A stretch of DNA of 11,660 bases from JBGOTP01 sp041476545 (GTDB lineage: Bacteria; Acidobacteriota; Vicinamibacteria; Vicinamibacterales; CAVVIG01): contig JBGOTP010000147.1 of assembly GCA_041476545.1 (NCBI GenBank), positions 1 to 11,660 of the forward strand, written 5' to 3'. The notes under the pieces are model-generated. The model worked only from the letters and a program-made list of their open reading frames with translations, was not told where the DNA came from and did no database searches. The stretch's first letter is position 1; every line of letters starts with the position of its first letter. A program made the position numbers and the translations under genes. Below, piece after piece: positions 1 through 6,274 of this stretch.

Positions 1-339
1 CTCTTCGACCCCTACGATGAGTACCTGCAGCACGAGCGGCGCTATACTGCATCTGGATTCAAGATCTTGCTCGAAACCAGCGGCCTGACCGTGCTCGAAC
101 AATCGCATCTCGGCTTCAGTGTCTATCCCGCATTTGCCATGGTGAAGCGACGGAACCAGAAGCGCGGTGCGGGCAGCGTGGACGCCAAGCGTCAGATCGT
201 GGAACAGAGCATCGAAAGCACCAAGCGCGGCCTGCTCCTGCGCTGGGCATTGCGATGCGAGGCGTGGGCCGGTCGATACCTGTCGTATCCCGTTGGCATC
301 CGCTGCGTCGCTGTTGCTCGCAAGGGGGCATCCAGGTGA
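1..339 (+). CDS. SAM-dependent methyltransferase, C-terminal fragment (5' end outside window)
   Basis: Frame 1 is open from the first base to the TGA at 337-339, giving 112 residues of a larger protein. The segment with FDPYDEYLQHERRYTASGF, followed by a GLTVLEQSHLGF stretch, resembles the C-terminal part of class I (UbiG/methyltransferase-11 type) methyltransferases, where an H-x-R-x-Y patch precedes the last helix and strand. The SAM-binding glycine motif would lie upstream and cannot be seen, so the assignment rests on this weak C-terminal signature. An internal ATG at nt 139 and a TTG at nt 67 are not true starts, because the frame is open to the edge. The stop overlaps the next gene's GTG (GTGA), so the gene is probably translated with the glycan operon and may methylate a sugar. 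Another methyltransferase-like fold or substrate is possible. Confidence 0.55.
   Translation, partial: LFDPYDEYLQHERRYTASGFKILLETSGLTVLEQSHLGFSVYPAFAMVKRRNQKRGAGSVDAKRQIVEQSIESTKRGLLLRWALRCEAWAGRYLSYPVGIRCVAVARKGASR
322..328 (+). promoter_or_regulatory. Ribosome binding site for the glycosyltransferase
   Basis: AAGGGGG lies 7 nt before the GTG at 336. It selects this start over an in-frame upstream start at 255, which would overlap the methyltransferase gene by 85 nt and add an unlikely Arg/Cys-rich leader. Confidence 0.6.
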
Positions 340-1115
340 CGAGTCACGGATACGCCGCGCCGCCGTTCTCGTCGGTGAGCGTCATTGTTCCGGCGTACAA
401 CGAAGTGAAGAGCATCACGCCGACCCTGCGCGAGATGTGCGCGTATCTGAGCGCGAAGCGGTACGACTTCGAAGTGATCGTCGCGGCCGATGGCGACGAT
501 GGGACGAGGGAGCTGGTGCGGGGACTGGCGGCCCGCGAGCCCAGGCTGAAGGTGATCGGCAGCGTGGAGCGCGGCGGCAAGGGTCGCGGCGTGCGTGAGG
601 GTGTCCGGATCGCGCAGGGCGATCTGATCGGATTCGTCGATGCCGACAACAAGACGCCGATTGACGAGTTCGACAAGTTCGGACCACACTTCGCGAACGG
701 GGCGGATGTCGTGATCGGGTCTCGTGCGCTGCGCGACTCGCGAGTGGAGCGACAGCAGCCGCTGTATCGCCGCCTCGGCTCGAAGGGATTCGGATTGGTG
801 ATGCACCGCGTGATCGGGCTCGGCGGCATCCTCGACACGCAATGCGGCTTCAAGTTCTTCAGGCGGACGGTGGCCATCGACATCTTCAGCCGGCAGCGGA
901 TCGACGGCTACATGTTCGACGTCGAGATCCTGCACCTCGCGACCCAGGCCGGCTACCGCATCGCCCAGGTGCCGGTGCGATGGCGGGACGACGGAGACAG
1001 CCGCCTCGACCTCGTCCGCGGCAACGTGCGGAATCTTGCGGATCTGCTTCGCATCCGGTTTGGGCGGCCGCGCGCGGCCGCGACCGCGGACAACAAAGTC
1101 GAGGGGCGAGCGTGA
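336..1115 (+). CDS. Family 2 glycosyltransferase, dolichyl-phosphate glucosyltransferase (Alg5)-like
   Basis: This 259-residue GT-A fold protein would transfer a sugar from a nucleotide donor, in this family often to a polyprenyl phosphate at the membrane. Visible features are the N-terminal strand VSVIVPAYNE (residues 14-23), a glycine-rich GGKGRGVREG segment (80-89), the metal/nucleotide-binding DAD triplet (102-104), IGSR (127-130), and the signature DTQCGFKFF (167-175) with MFDVEILHLA (193-202). That last pair is typical of the DPG/DPM synthase branch. Length fits a bare catalytic domain, and no membrane helix is visible at either end. The GTG start overlaps the upstream stop (GTGA) and has a strong ribosome binding site. 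It sits upstream of the sugar-nucleotide genes, so it may use their product, but the donor is unknown. Confidence 0.85.
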   Translation: MTSHGYAAPPFSSVSVIVPAYNEVKSITPTLREMCAYLSAKRYDFEVIVAADGDDGTRELVRGLAAREPRLKVIGSVERGGKGRGVREGVRIAQGDLIGFVDADNKTPIDEFDKFGPHFANGADVVIGSRALRDSRVERQQPLYRRLGSKGFGLVMHRVIGLGGILDTQCGFKFFRRTVAIDIFSRQRIDGYMFDVEILHLATQAGYRIAQVPVRWRDDGDSRLDLVRGNVRNLADLLRIRFGRPRAAATADNKVEGRA

Positions 1116-1156
1116 TCGTTATTGAGGTTTCCCGGCGGGCATGCGCGTTTTCGTAA
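1112..1156 (+). other. Possible 14-codon coupling mini-ORF
   Basis: A GTG at 1112 overlaps the glycosyltransferase stop (GTGA), preceded by a GAGGGGCGAG purine run at 1101-1110. It would encode 14 residues ending at a TAA (1154-1156), just inside the next gene. It fits the operon's four-base overlap pattern and could deliver ribosomes to the epimerase ATG at 1141, whose own Shine-Dalgarno is poor. It may equally be chance. Confidence 0.25.
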
Positions 1157-2103
1157 CGGGCGGTGCCGGTTTCATCGGCAGCAACCTCGTTGATCGGATC
1201 CTGGCGAACGGCGACACGGTCGTCGCCTACGACAATCTTTCAACCGGCAACGAGCGGTTTCTGGAGCTGGCCGCCCCCTCGCCCCTCTTCAGGCTCGTCC
1301 GAGGCGATACCACCGACCTGCCAGCCATCACGCGCGCGATGGGCGAGGCTGCGCCGGACGTTGTCTTCCATCTGGCCGCCAATGCCGATGTCCGTTTTGG
1401 CACCGAACATCCCCGCAGGGACCTGGAACAGAACACGATCGCCACGTTCAACGTCCTCGAAGCCATGCGTGCGCATGGCGTGACGCGCGTGGCCTTTTCC
1501 TCGACCGGATCGATCTATGGCGAACCTGAGGTGTTTCCGACGCCGGAAACCGGGCCCTTCCCCATTCAGACGTCGTTGTACGGCGCCTCGAAGCTGGCCG
1601 GCGAGAGTTTGATTCAGGCCTATTGCGAGGGCTTTGGATTCCAGGGCTATATCTTCCGCTTCGTGTCCATCCTTGGCGAGCGCTACTCGCACGGCCACGT
1701 CTTCGACTTCTACCGGAGCCTGCGCGCCGATCCGACGGAACTGCGCGTGCTCGGCAACGGGCATCAACGCAAGTCGTACCTGTATGTGCAGGACTGTATC
1801 GATGCGATGCTGCTGGCCATCGAGCGATCTCAGAACAAGGTCAACATCTTCAACCTCGGCGCCGCCGAGTACTGCGAGGTGAACGATTCGATCGGCTGGA
1901 TGACCGAACATCTGGGCCTCAATCCCATCCGGACGTACACGGGGGGCGATCGCGGATGGATCGGCGACAGCCCGTTCATCTTTCTCGACGCCTCGAAGAT
2001 CCGATCGCTCGGGTGGACGCCCACGCTGTCAATCCGTGAGGGTGTGCTGAAGACGCTCGACTATCTTCGTGGAAACGCCTGGCTGCTGGAGGAGCGGTCG
2101 TGA
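1141..2103 (+). CDS. NAD-dependent sugar-nucleotide epimerase/dehydratase (extended SDR)
   Basis: This 320-residue extended short-chain dehydrogenase would act on an NDP-sugar through a transient keto intermediate (4-epimerase, dehydratase or 4-dehydrogenase chemistry). The N-terminal Rossmann motif GGAGFIG (residues 7-13) binds NAD, D31 is placed to bind the adenosine ribose, HLAANADV (77-84) is the usual second contact, and the SSTGSIYG segment (120-127) with Y147-x3-K151 supplies the catalytic Ser/Thr-Tyr-Lys. The substrate-binding C-terminal half has the family's GNGHQRKSYLYVQD stretch (205-218). ATG 1141 is chosen because MRVFVTGGAGFIG starts exactly where family members start. The last bases overlap the next GTG. 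In Campylobacter, extended SDRs oxidise or epimerise GDP-heptose, so that is a plausible substrate here; UDP-hexose is the alternative. Confidence 0.88.
   Translation: MRVFVTGGAGFIGSNLVDRILANGDTVVAYDNLSTGNERFLELAAPSPLFRLVRGDTTDLPAITRAMGEAAPDVVFHLAANADVRFGTEHPRRDLEQNTIATFNVLEAMRAHGVTRVAFSSTGSIYGEPEVFPTPETGPFPIQTSLYGASKLAGESLIQAYCEGFGFQGYIFRFVSILGERYSHGHVFDFYRSLRADPTELRVLGNGHQRKSYLYVQDCIDAMLLAIERSQNKVNIFNLGAAEYCEVNDSIGWMTEHLGLNPIRTYTGGDRGWIGDSPFIFLDASKIRSLGWTPTLSIREGVLKTLDYLRGNAWLLEERS
2088..2094 (+). promoter_or_regulatory. Ribosome binding site for the UGD-like gene
   Basis: GGAGGAG lies 5 nt before the GTG at 2100 and supports that non-ATG start, which overlaps the epimerase stop (GTGA). 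Confidence 0.65.
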
Positions 2104-3401
2104 AGATCTGCGTGCTGGGGCTTTGGCACCTCGGCACCGTGACCGCCGCCTGCCTGGCGTCGGGCGGCCACGACGTGACAGGGCTTGATTTTGATGAGGC
2201 CGGCGTGGCGCGCCTGTCCACCGGACAACCCCCGCTCTTCGAGCCGGGTCTCGAGGATCTCGTCAAGGCCGGACTGGCCAGCGGCCGTCTTCGTTTTACC
2301 ACCGATATCGCCATCGCCGTCAACGGCGCCGACATCGTCTGGGTCGCCGATGACACGCCTGTGGACGATGACGATCGCGGGGACGTGGAGTATGTCGTTG
2401 CGCGCACGGCCCGGCTGTTTCCGCACCTGACGGATGCCACGCTGGTGCTGACCTCCGCGCAGGTACCGGTTGGCACGACGCGCCGGCTCGAACAGCTCTT
2501 CGCGGCGGGTGGGTCGCGTGGGCGATCGGTTCAGTTTGGATATTCCCCGGAGAATCTTCGGCTTGGCAAGGCGATCGAGAGCTTCACGCGACCCGACCGG
2601 GTCGTGGTGGGTCTGGGCTCCGAGAGCGACCGCGCAAAGGTGACCGAGGCGCTCGGGCCGTTCACCGGACACATCGAGTGGATGTCCGTTGAATCGGCGG
2701 AGATGACCAAGCATGCGCTCAACGCGTTTCTGGCGACGTCGGTGACCTTCATCAACGAAATCGCCGCGCTGTGCGAGCAGGTGGGCGCCGACGCCACGGA
2801 AGTCGAGCGCGGCCTGAAGTCGGAGGTGCGCATCGGTCCGCGGGCGTACCTGTCGCCAGGCGGTGCGATTGCCGGCGGCACCCTGGCGAGGGATGTCGTC
2901 TTCCTGTCGCAGCTCGGCCGGACGCATGGTGTGACGACCCATCTCCTGTCGTCGGTGAAGGCGAGCAACGACGCGCACCGGCAATGGGCCGAGCGCCGCC
3001 TGATGGAGACGCTCGGCGATGTCTCCGGCCGTACGATTGCGGTCTGGGGGTTGACGTACAAGCCGGGCACCGACACGCTACGGCGATCGAGTGCCGTTGA
3101 ACTCTGCCGCTGGCTGCACGCACACGGCGCGGTCGTCCGCGCGCACGATCCGGCTGTCACACAGTTGCCGCCCGATCTTGCCGCGTGGATGCGGTTGACA
3201 GACGCGGCGGCCGCCGCGTCTGAGGGGGCATCGGCGCTCGTCGTGGCCACGCCTTGGCCCGACTATCGTCTGGTGTCCGCTGCGGACGTGGTCTCGCGCA
3301 TGACGCGCCGCCTGGTGCTCGACGCCAATCGATTCCTGGCGGAGACGATCGGCAGGACTCCCGGGGTCGAGTACCTGAGCGTTGGGAAGGGGACCCGATG
3401 A
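2100..3401 (+). CDS. UDP-glucose/GDP-mannose dehydrogenase-family protein lacking the catalytic cysteine
   Basis: At 433 residues this has the full three-part architecture of nucleotide-sugar 6-dehydrogenases: N-terminal Rossmann domain (about 1-190), dimerisation helix (about 195-285) and C-terminal UDP-binding-type domain (about 310-430, with GLTYKPGTDTLRRS at 317-330). The helix residues K204 and N208 (EMTKHALN) of the family active site are kept. Three signatures diverge. The NAD loop reads GLWHLG (7-12) instead of GxGxxG. The PEFLREG-type motif reads PENLRLG (150-156), losing its second Glu. The GGSCFPKD-type motif reads AGGTLARD (258-265), putting T261 where the nucleophilic Cys is expected, while D265 is kept. 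Canonical four-electron oxidation to a uronate needs that Cys, so the product is probably not a simple uronic acid. Overlapping ends on both sides place it firmly in the operon. Confidence 0.85.
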   Translation: MKICVLGLWHLGTVTAACLASGGHDVTGLDFDEAGVARLSTGQPPLFEPGLEDLVKAGLASGRLRFTTDIAIAVNGADIVWVADDTPVDDDDRGDVEYVVARTARLFPHLTDATLVLTSAQVPVGTTRRLEQLFAAGGSRGRSVQFGYSPENLRLGKAIESFTRPDRVVVGLGSESDRAKVTEALGPFTGHIEWMSVESAEMTKHALNAFLATSVTFINEIAALCEQVGADATEVERGLKSEVRIGPRAYLSPGGAIAGGTLARDVVFLSQLGRTHGVTTHLLSSVKASNDAHRQWAERRLMETLGDVSGRTIAVWGLTYKPGTDTLRRSSAVELCRWLHAHGAVVRAHDPAVTQLPPDLAAWMRLTDAAAAASEGASALVVATPWPDYRLVSAADVVSRMTRRLVLDANRFLAETIGRTPGVEYLSVGKGTR

Positions 3402-4273
3402 CACGACCGCTCGACGGACGCACGGCGCTCATCACGGGCGCGAACCAGGGGATGGGCCTGGCGATCGCGCGCGCGTACGTCGAAGCAGGCGCGAGCGTGA
3501 TGATGTGCGCCCGCGACACGGCTCGACTCGAACGCGCCCGCGGCGAAGTGGCGGTGCTCGCGACGTCGCCCGGCCAGCGCGTGGTGGCGCGGCGCGCCGA
3601 TGTCTCGCGGCCCGACGAGGTGGCGGCTCTCGTTCACGCGACGCTCGACGCTTTTCCCGTGCTCAACGTGCTCGTCAACAACGCAGGTGTGTACGGTCCC
3701 CTCGGGCGCATCGAAGACGTTGATTGGGAGGCCTGGGTGCGGGCCATCGAAATCAATCTGTTCGGGTCGGTCCTCACATCGCGCGCAGTGCTGCCGCATT
3801 TCAAGGCGCAGCATGGAGGGAAGATCGTGCAGTTGTCCGGCGGCGGCGCCACCAATCCGTTGCCGGGTATCAGCGCCTACGCGGCGTCGAAAGCGGCCAT
3901 CGTCCGCTTCATGGAGACGCTGGCCTGGGAAGTGCGCGAGCACGGCATTGACGTCAATGCGATCGCGCCCGGTCCGCTGAACACGCGGATGCTCGACGAG
4001 GTGATCGAAGCGGGGCCGGAGCGCGTGGGGACGGTGTTCTACGAAAAGTCGCTCCAGCAGAAGGAGCAGGGCGGTGCGCCCTTGCAGAAAGGCGCCAGCC
4101 TCGCTGTCTTCCTGGGGTCCACGGCGAGCGACGGTATCACCGGCAAGCTGCTGAGCGCGTTGTGGGATCCGTGGGAGACGCTGCCCGACCACCGCGACGA
4201 CCTGACGCGCACGGATGTGTACACCCTGCGTCGCATCGTGCCTTCGGACCGGGGTTTGACGTGGGGGAAATAG
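3398..4273 (+). CDS. Classical short-chain dehydrogenase/reductase
   Basis: This 291-residue SDR shows the cofactor motif TGANQGMG (residues 13-20), NNAG (94-97) and the full catalytic tetrad N120, S147, Y161 and K165 (YAASK at 161-165), so it should be an active NAD(P)-dependent ketone/alcohol oxidoreductase. The usual SDR core ends near residue 255. About 35 further residues, starting at WDPWETLPDHRDD and containing TDVYTLRRI, form a C-terminal tail that may shape the substrate site. The ATG at 3398 overlaps the preceding stop (ATGA) and has AAGGGGA 4 nt upstream; an open frame from 3254 only adds unrelated sequence. In this context it probably oxidises or reduces a carbon of a heptose or hexose derivative. 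The exact substrate is unknown. Confidence 0.88.
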   Translation: MTRPLDGRTALITGANQGMGLAIARAYVEAGASVMMCARDTARLERARGEVAVLATSPGQRVVARRADVSRPDEVAALVHATLDAFPVLNVLVNNAGVYGPLGRIEDVDWEAWVRAIEINLFGSVLTSRAVLPHFKAQHGGKIVQLSGGGATNPLPGISAYAASKAAIVRFMETLAWEVREHGIDVNAIAPGPLNTRMLDEVIEAGPERVGTVFYEKSLQQKEQGGAPLQKGASLAVFLGSTASDGITGKLLSALWDPWETLPDHRDDLTRTDVYTLRRIVPSDRGLTWGK

Positions 4274-4277
4274 GCCC

Positions 4278-5297
4278 GTGATCCACCGCGTTGCGATTGT
4301 CGGTTGCGGGCTCATCGGTCACAAGCGCGCGAAGGCCCTGGCAGGCGCCCGAGTGGTCGCGTGCGCGGATGTCCGGCGCGATCGAGCCGAGGGACTCGCC
4401 ACGGCGATCGCAGGCGCCGATCCCACTGCGGCCGTGCCGGTGGCCACAGACGACTGGCGCGTCGCCGTCAACAGGTCCGACGTCGACGTCGTGATCGTCT
4501 CGACCACCAACGACGTCCTCGCGGAGGTGACGCGTGCCGCGGTCGACGCCGGCAAACACGTCCTCGTCGAAAAGCCAGCGGCCCGGTCGCTCGCAGAGAT
4601 CGATGCCGTCATGGAGGCCGTCGCGCGACACCGGCGGCTGGTGCACGTTGGGTTCAACCACCGCTACCACCCGGCCGTGCAGAAGGCGCATACGATGGTT
4701 CGGGACGGGGCGATCGGCGAACTGATGTTCCTGCGTGGACGCTACGGTCATGGCGGGAGGATGGGGTACGAAAAGGAGTGGAGGGCCGACCCCGCGATTG
4801 CGGGCGGCGGCGAACTGATCGATCAGGGCGTGCACCTCATCGATCTGGCGCGATGGTTTCTCGGGGAGCTCACGACGGTCGACGGATTCGCGCACACGTA
4901 TTTCTGGCCGATGCCGGTGGACGACAACGCGTTCATGCTGCTGCGGACGCGGCACGAGCAGACCGCCTTCCTTCACGTGAGCTGCACCGAGTGGAAGAAC
5001 ATGTTCTCGTTCGAGATCTATGGGCGGTCCGGCAAACTGCAGATCGACGGGCTGGGCGGCAGCTACGGCGTGGAGAAGCTGACCTACTACCGCATGCGGC
5101 CGCAGATGGGCCCGCCTGAAACGACGGTGTGGGAGTTTCCCGAGACCGATTCGTCGTGGGCGATGGAGATCCGTGAGTTCATGGCCGACATCGATGCGGG
5201 CCGTATGCCCGACGCCGGTCTTGACGCGGCGCGCGCCGCGCTGGTCGTCGTCCATGAAATCTACGCCCGTTCAGATTATGATTTTCCCCGGCGATGA
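4278..5297 (+). CDS. Gfo/Idh/MocA-family oxidoreductase
   Basis: This 339-residue protein has an N-terminal Rossmann domain with GCGLIG (residues 9-14), the family hallmark EKP (98-100) after GKHVLV, and the C-terminal alpha/beta substrate domain beginning with GFNHRYHPAV (125-134). The catalytic pair appears as D182 and H186 in GGELIDQGVHLIDLARWFLG, the usual proton-relay positions. Members oxidise or reduce ring hydroxyls of free sugars, inositols or NDP-sugars (for example 3-ketosugar formation). The GTG start follows the SDR stop by only 4 nt and has GGGGGAAA upstream. Its last codon overlaps the HddA ATG (ATGA). Placed between the SDR and the heptose kinase, it probably acts on the heptose or an NDP-sugar; neither carbon nor direction can be deduced. 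Confidence 0.88.
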   Translation: MIHRVAIVGCGLIGHKRAKALAGARVVACADVRRDRAEGLATAIAGADPTAAVPVATDDWRVAVNRSDVDVVIVSTTNDVLAEVTRAAVDAGKHVLVEKPAARSLAEIDAVMEAVARHRRLVHVGFNHRYHPAVQKAHTMVRDGAIGELMFLRGRYGHGGRMGYEKEWRADPAIAGGGELIDQGVHLIDLARWFLGELTTVDGFAHTYFWPMPVDDNAFMLLRTRHEQTAFLHVSCTEWKNMFSFEIYGRSGKLQIDGLGGSYGVEKLTYYRMRPQMGPPETTVWEFPETDSSWAMEIREFMADIDAGRMPDAGLDAARAALVVVHEIYARSDYDFPRR

Positions 5298-6274
5298 TCA
5301 TTACACGAAGCCCTCTGCGCGTGACCCTCGGCGGTGGCGGCACCGACCTGCCGTCGTATTACCGGGAGCACGGCGGCTTCCTGATTGCGGCGGCGATTGA
5401 CAAGTACGTCTACATCACGGCGATGCGGCCGTTCACGCCAGGCATCTTTCTCAAGTATTCGCAGCTCGAGCATGTCGAACAGGTGAACGAGGTGCAGCAT
5501 CCGATCATCCGGGAAGCGCTCCGCCTGATGCATTTGCGCACGCCGCAGATCGAGATCACGACGCTCGCCGACATCCCGGCCGGCACCGGGCTCGGATCCT
5601 CTGGCAGCTTCACGACGGCGCTGCTGAAGGCGCTCTACGCACATCGCCGGCGGCTGCTGCATCCCGACGAGCTCGCCGCGCTCGCCTGCGACATCGAGAT
5701 CGAGCGGCTCGGCGAGCCCGTGGGGAAGCAGGATCAGTACATCGCGGCGTACGGCGGCGTCACGTGCTTCACGTTTCATCCCGACGGCCGGGTCGAGGCC
5801 GAGCCTCTTCACGCGTCGATGGACACCCTGTTCAACCTCGAAGACAACCTGCTGCTGTTCTTCACCGGTTTCTCGCGCAGCGCCGGCAGTATCCTGGCTG
5901 ACCAGAAGGCGCGCACGCAGCAGAGCGATGCCGCCATGCTGGCGAACCTGCACGATGTGAAGGCGATCGGCGTCCGCAGCCGCGAGGCGCTCGAGGCGGG
6001 TGACACCGCGCAATTCGGCGAGATGATGCACGAGCAGTGGGAACAGAAGAAGCGGCGCTCGGCCGGCATGAGCAATACGCAGATCGACGAGTGGTATCAG
6101 GTGGGCCGCGCGAATGGCGCGATCGGCGGCAAGCTCGTCGGCGCCGGCGGCGGAGGGTTCCTGATGTTCTATGCCGAGGATCATCGGCGGCTGCGCGCGG
6201 CCATGGCCAGGGTCGGCCTCGAGGAAGTGCGGTTCCGCTTCGATTTCGAGGGCACGAAGGTGCTGTTCTCGTGA
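5294..6274 (+). CDS. hddA: D-glycero-alpha-D-manno-heptose 7-phosphate kinase (GHMP family)
   Basis: This 326-residue GHMP kinase would phosphorylate C1 of D-glycero-D-manno-heptose 7-phosphate with ATP to give the alpha-1,7-bisphosphate, in the cytoplasm. The N-terminus has the HddA-like RSPLRVTLGGGGTDLPSYY (residues 5-23). The ATP phosphate loop is PAGTGLGSSGS (95-105), and the third GHMP motif is KLVGAGGGGFLMFYA (280-294). Length matches the family. The start ATG overlaps the previous stop and the final TGA overlaps the HddC GTG. The neighbouring nucleotidyltransferase, SIS isomerase and HAD phosphatase are exactly the partners of HddA in the GDP-heptose pathway, which makes this more specific than a generic GHMP sugar kinase call. 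Confidence 0.9.
   Translation: MIITRSPLRVTLGGGGTDLPSYYREHGGFLIAAAIDKYVYITAMRPFTPGIFLKYSQLEHVEQVNEVQHPIIREALRLMHLRTPQIEITTLADIPAGTGLGSSGSFTTALLKALYAHRRRLLHPDELAALACDIEIERLGEPVGKQDQYIAAYGGVTCFTFHPDGRVEAEPLHASMDTLFNLEDNLLLFFTGFSRSAGSILADQKARTQQSDAAMLANLHDVKAIGVRSREALEAGDTAQFGEMMHEQWEQKKRRSAGMSNTQIDEWYQVGRANGAIGGKLVGAGGGGFLMFYAEDHRRLRAAMARVGLEEVRFRFDFEGTKVLFS

Noticed and set aside
192..935. Long - strand open frame over the glycosyltransferase gene
   Set aside because: It is antisense to a well-supported gene, His/Arg/Asp-rich, without recognisable motifs. Such frames are common in GC-rich coding DNA.
3263..5255. Two long - strand open frames (3263-4315 and 4137-5255) opposite the SDR and Gfo/Idh genes
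   Set aside because: Both mirror the codon pattern of the + strand genes and show no protein family motif. The + strand proteins have full catalytic signatures.
5276..6184. 302-codon - strand open frame opposite hddA
   Set aside because: It is an antisense shadow: the + strand carries all GHMP kinase motifs, and the - strand translation has no coherent domain.
6037..6270. Upstream extension of hddC to an ATG at 6037
   Set aside because: It lies wholly within hddA in another frame and is Arg-rich. The GTG at 6271 with the GTGA overlap and GAAGG places the nucleotide-binding loop correctly at the N-terminus.
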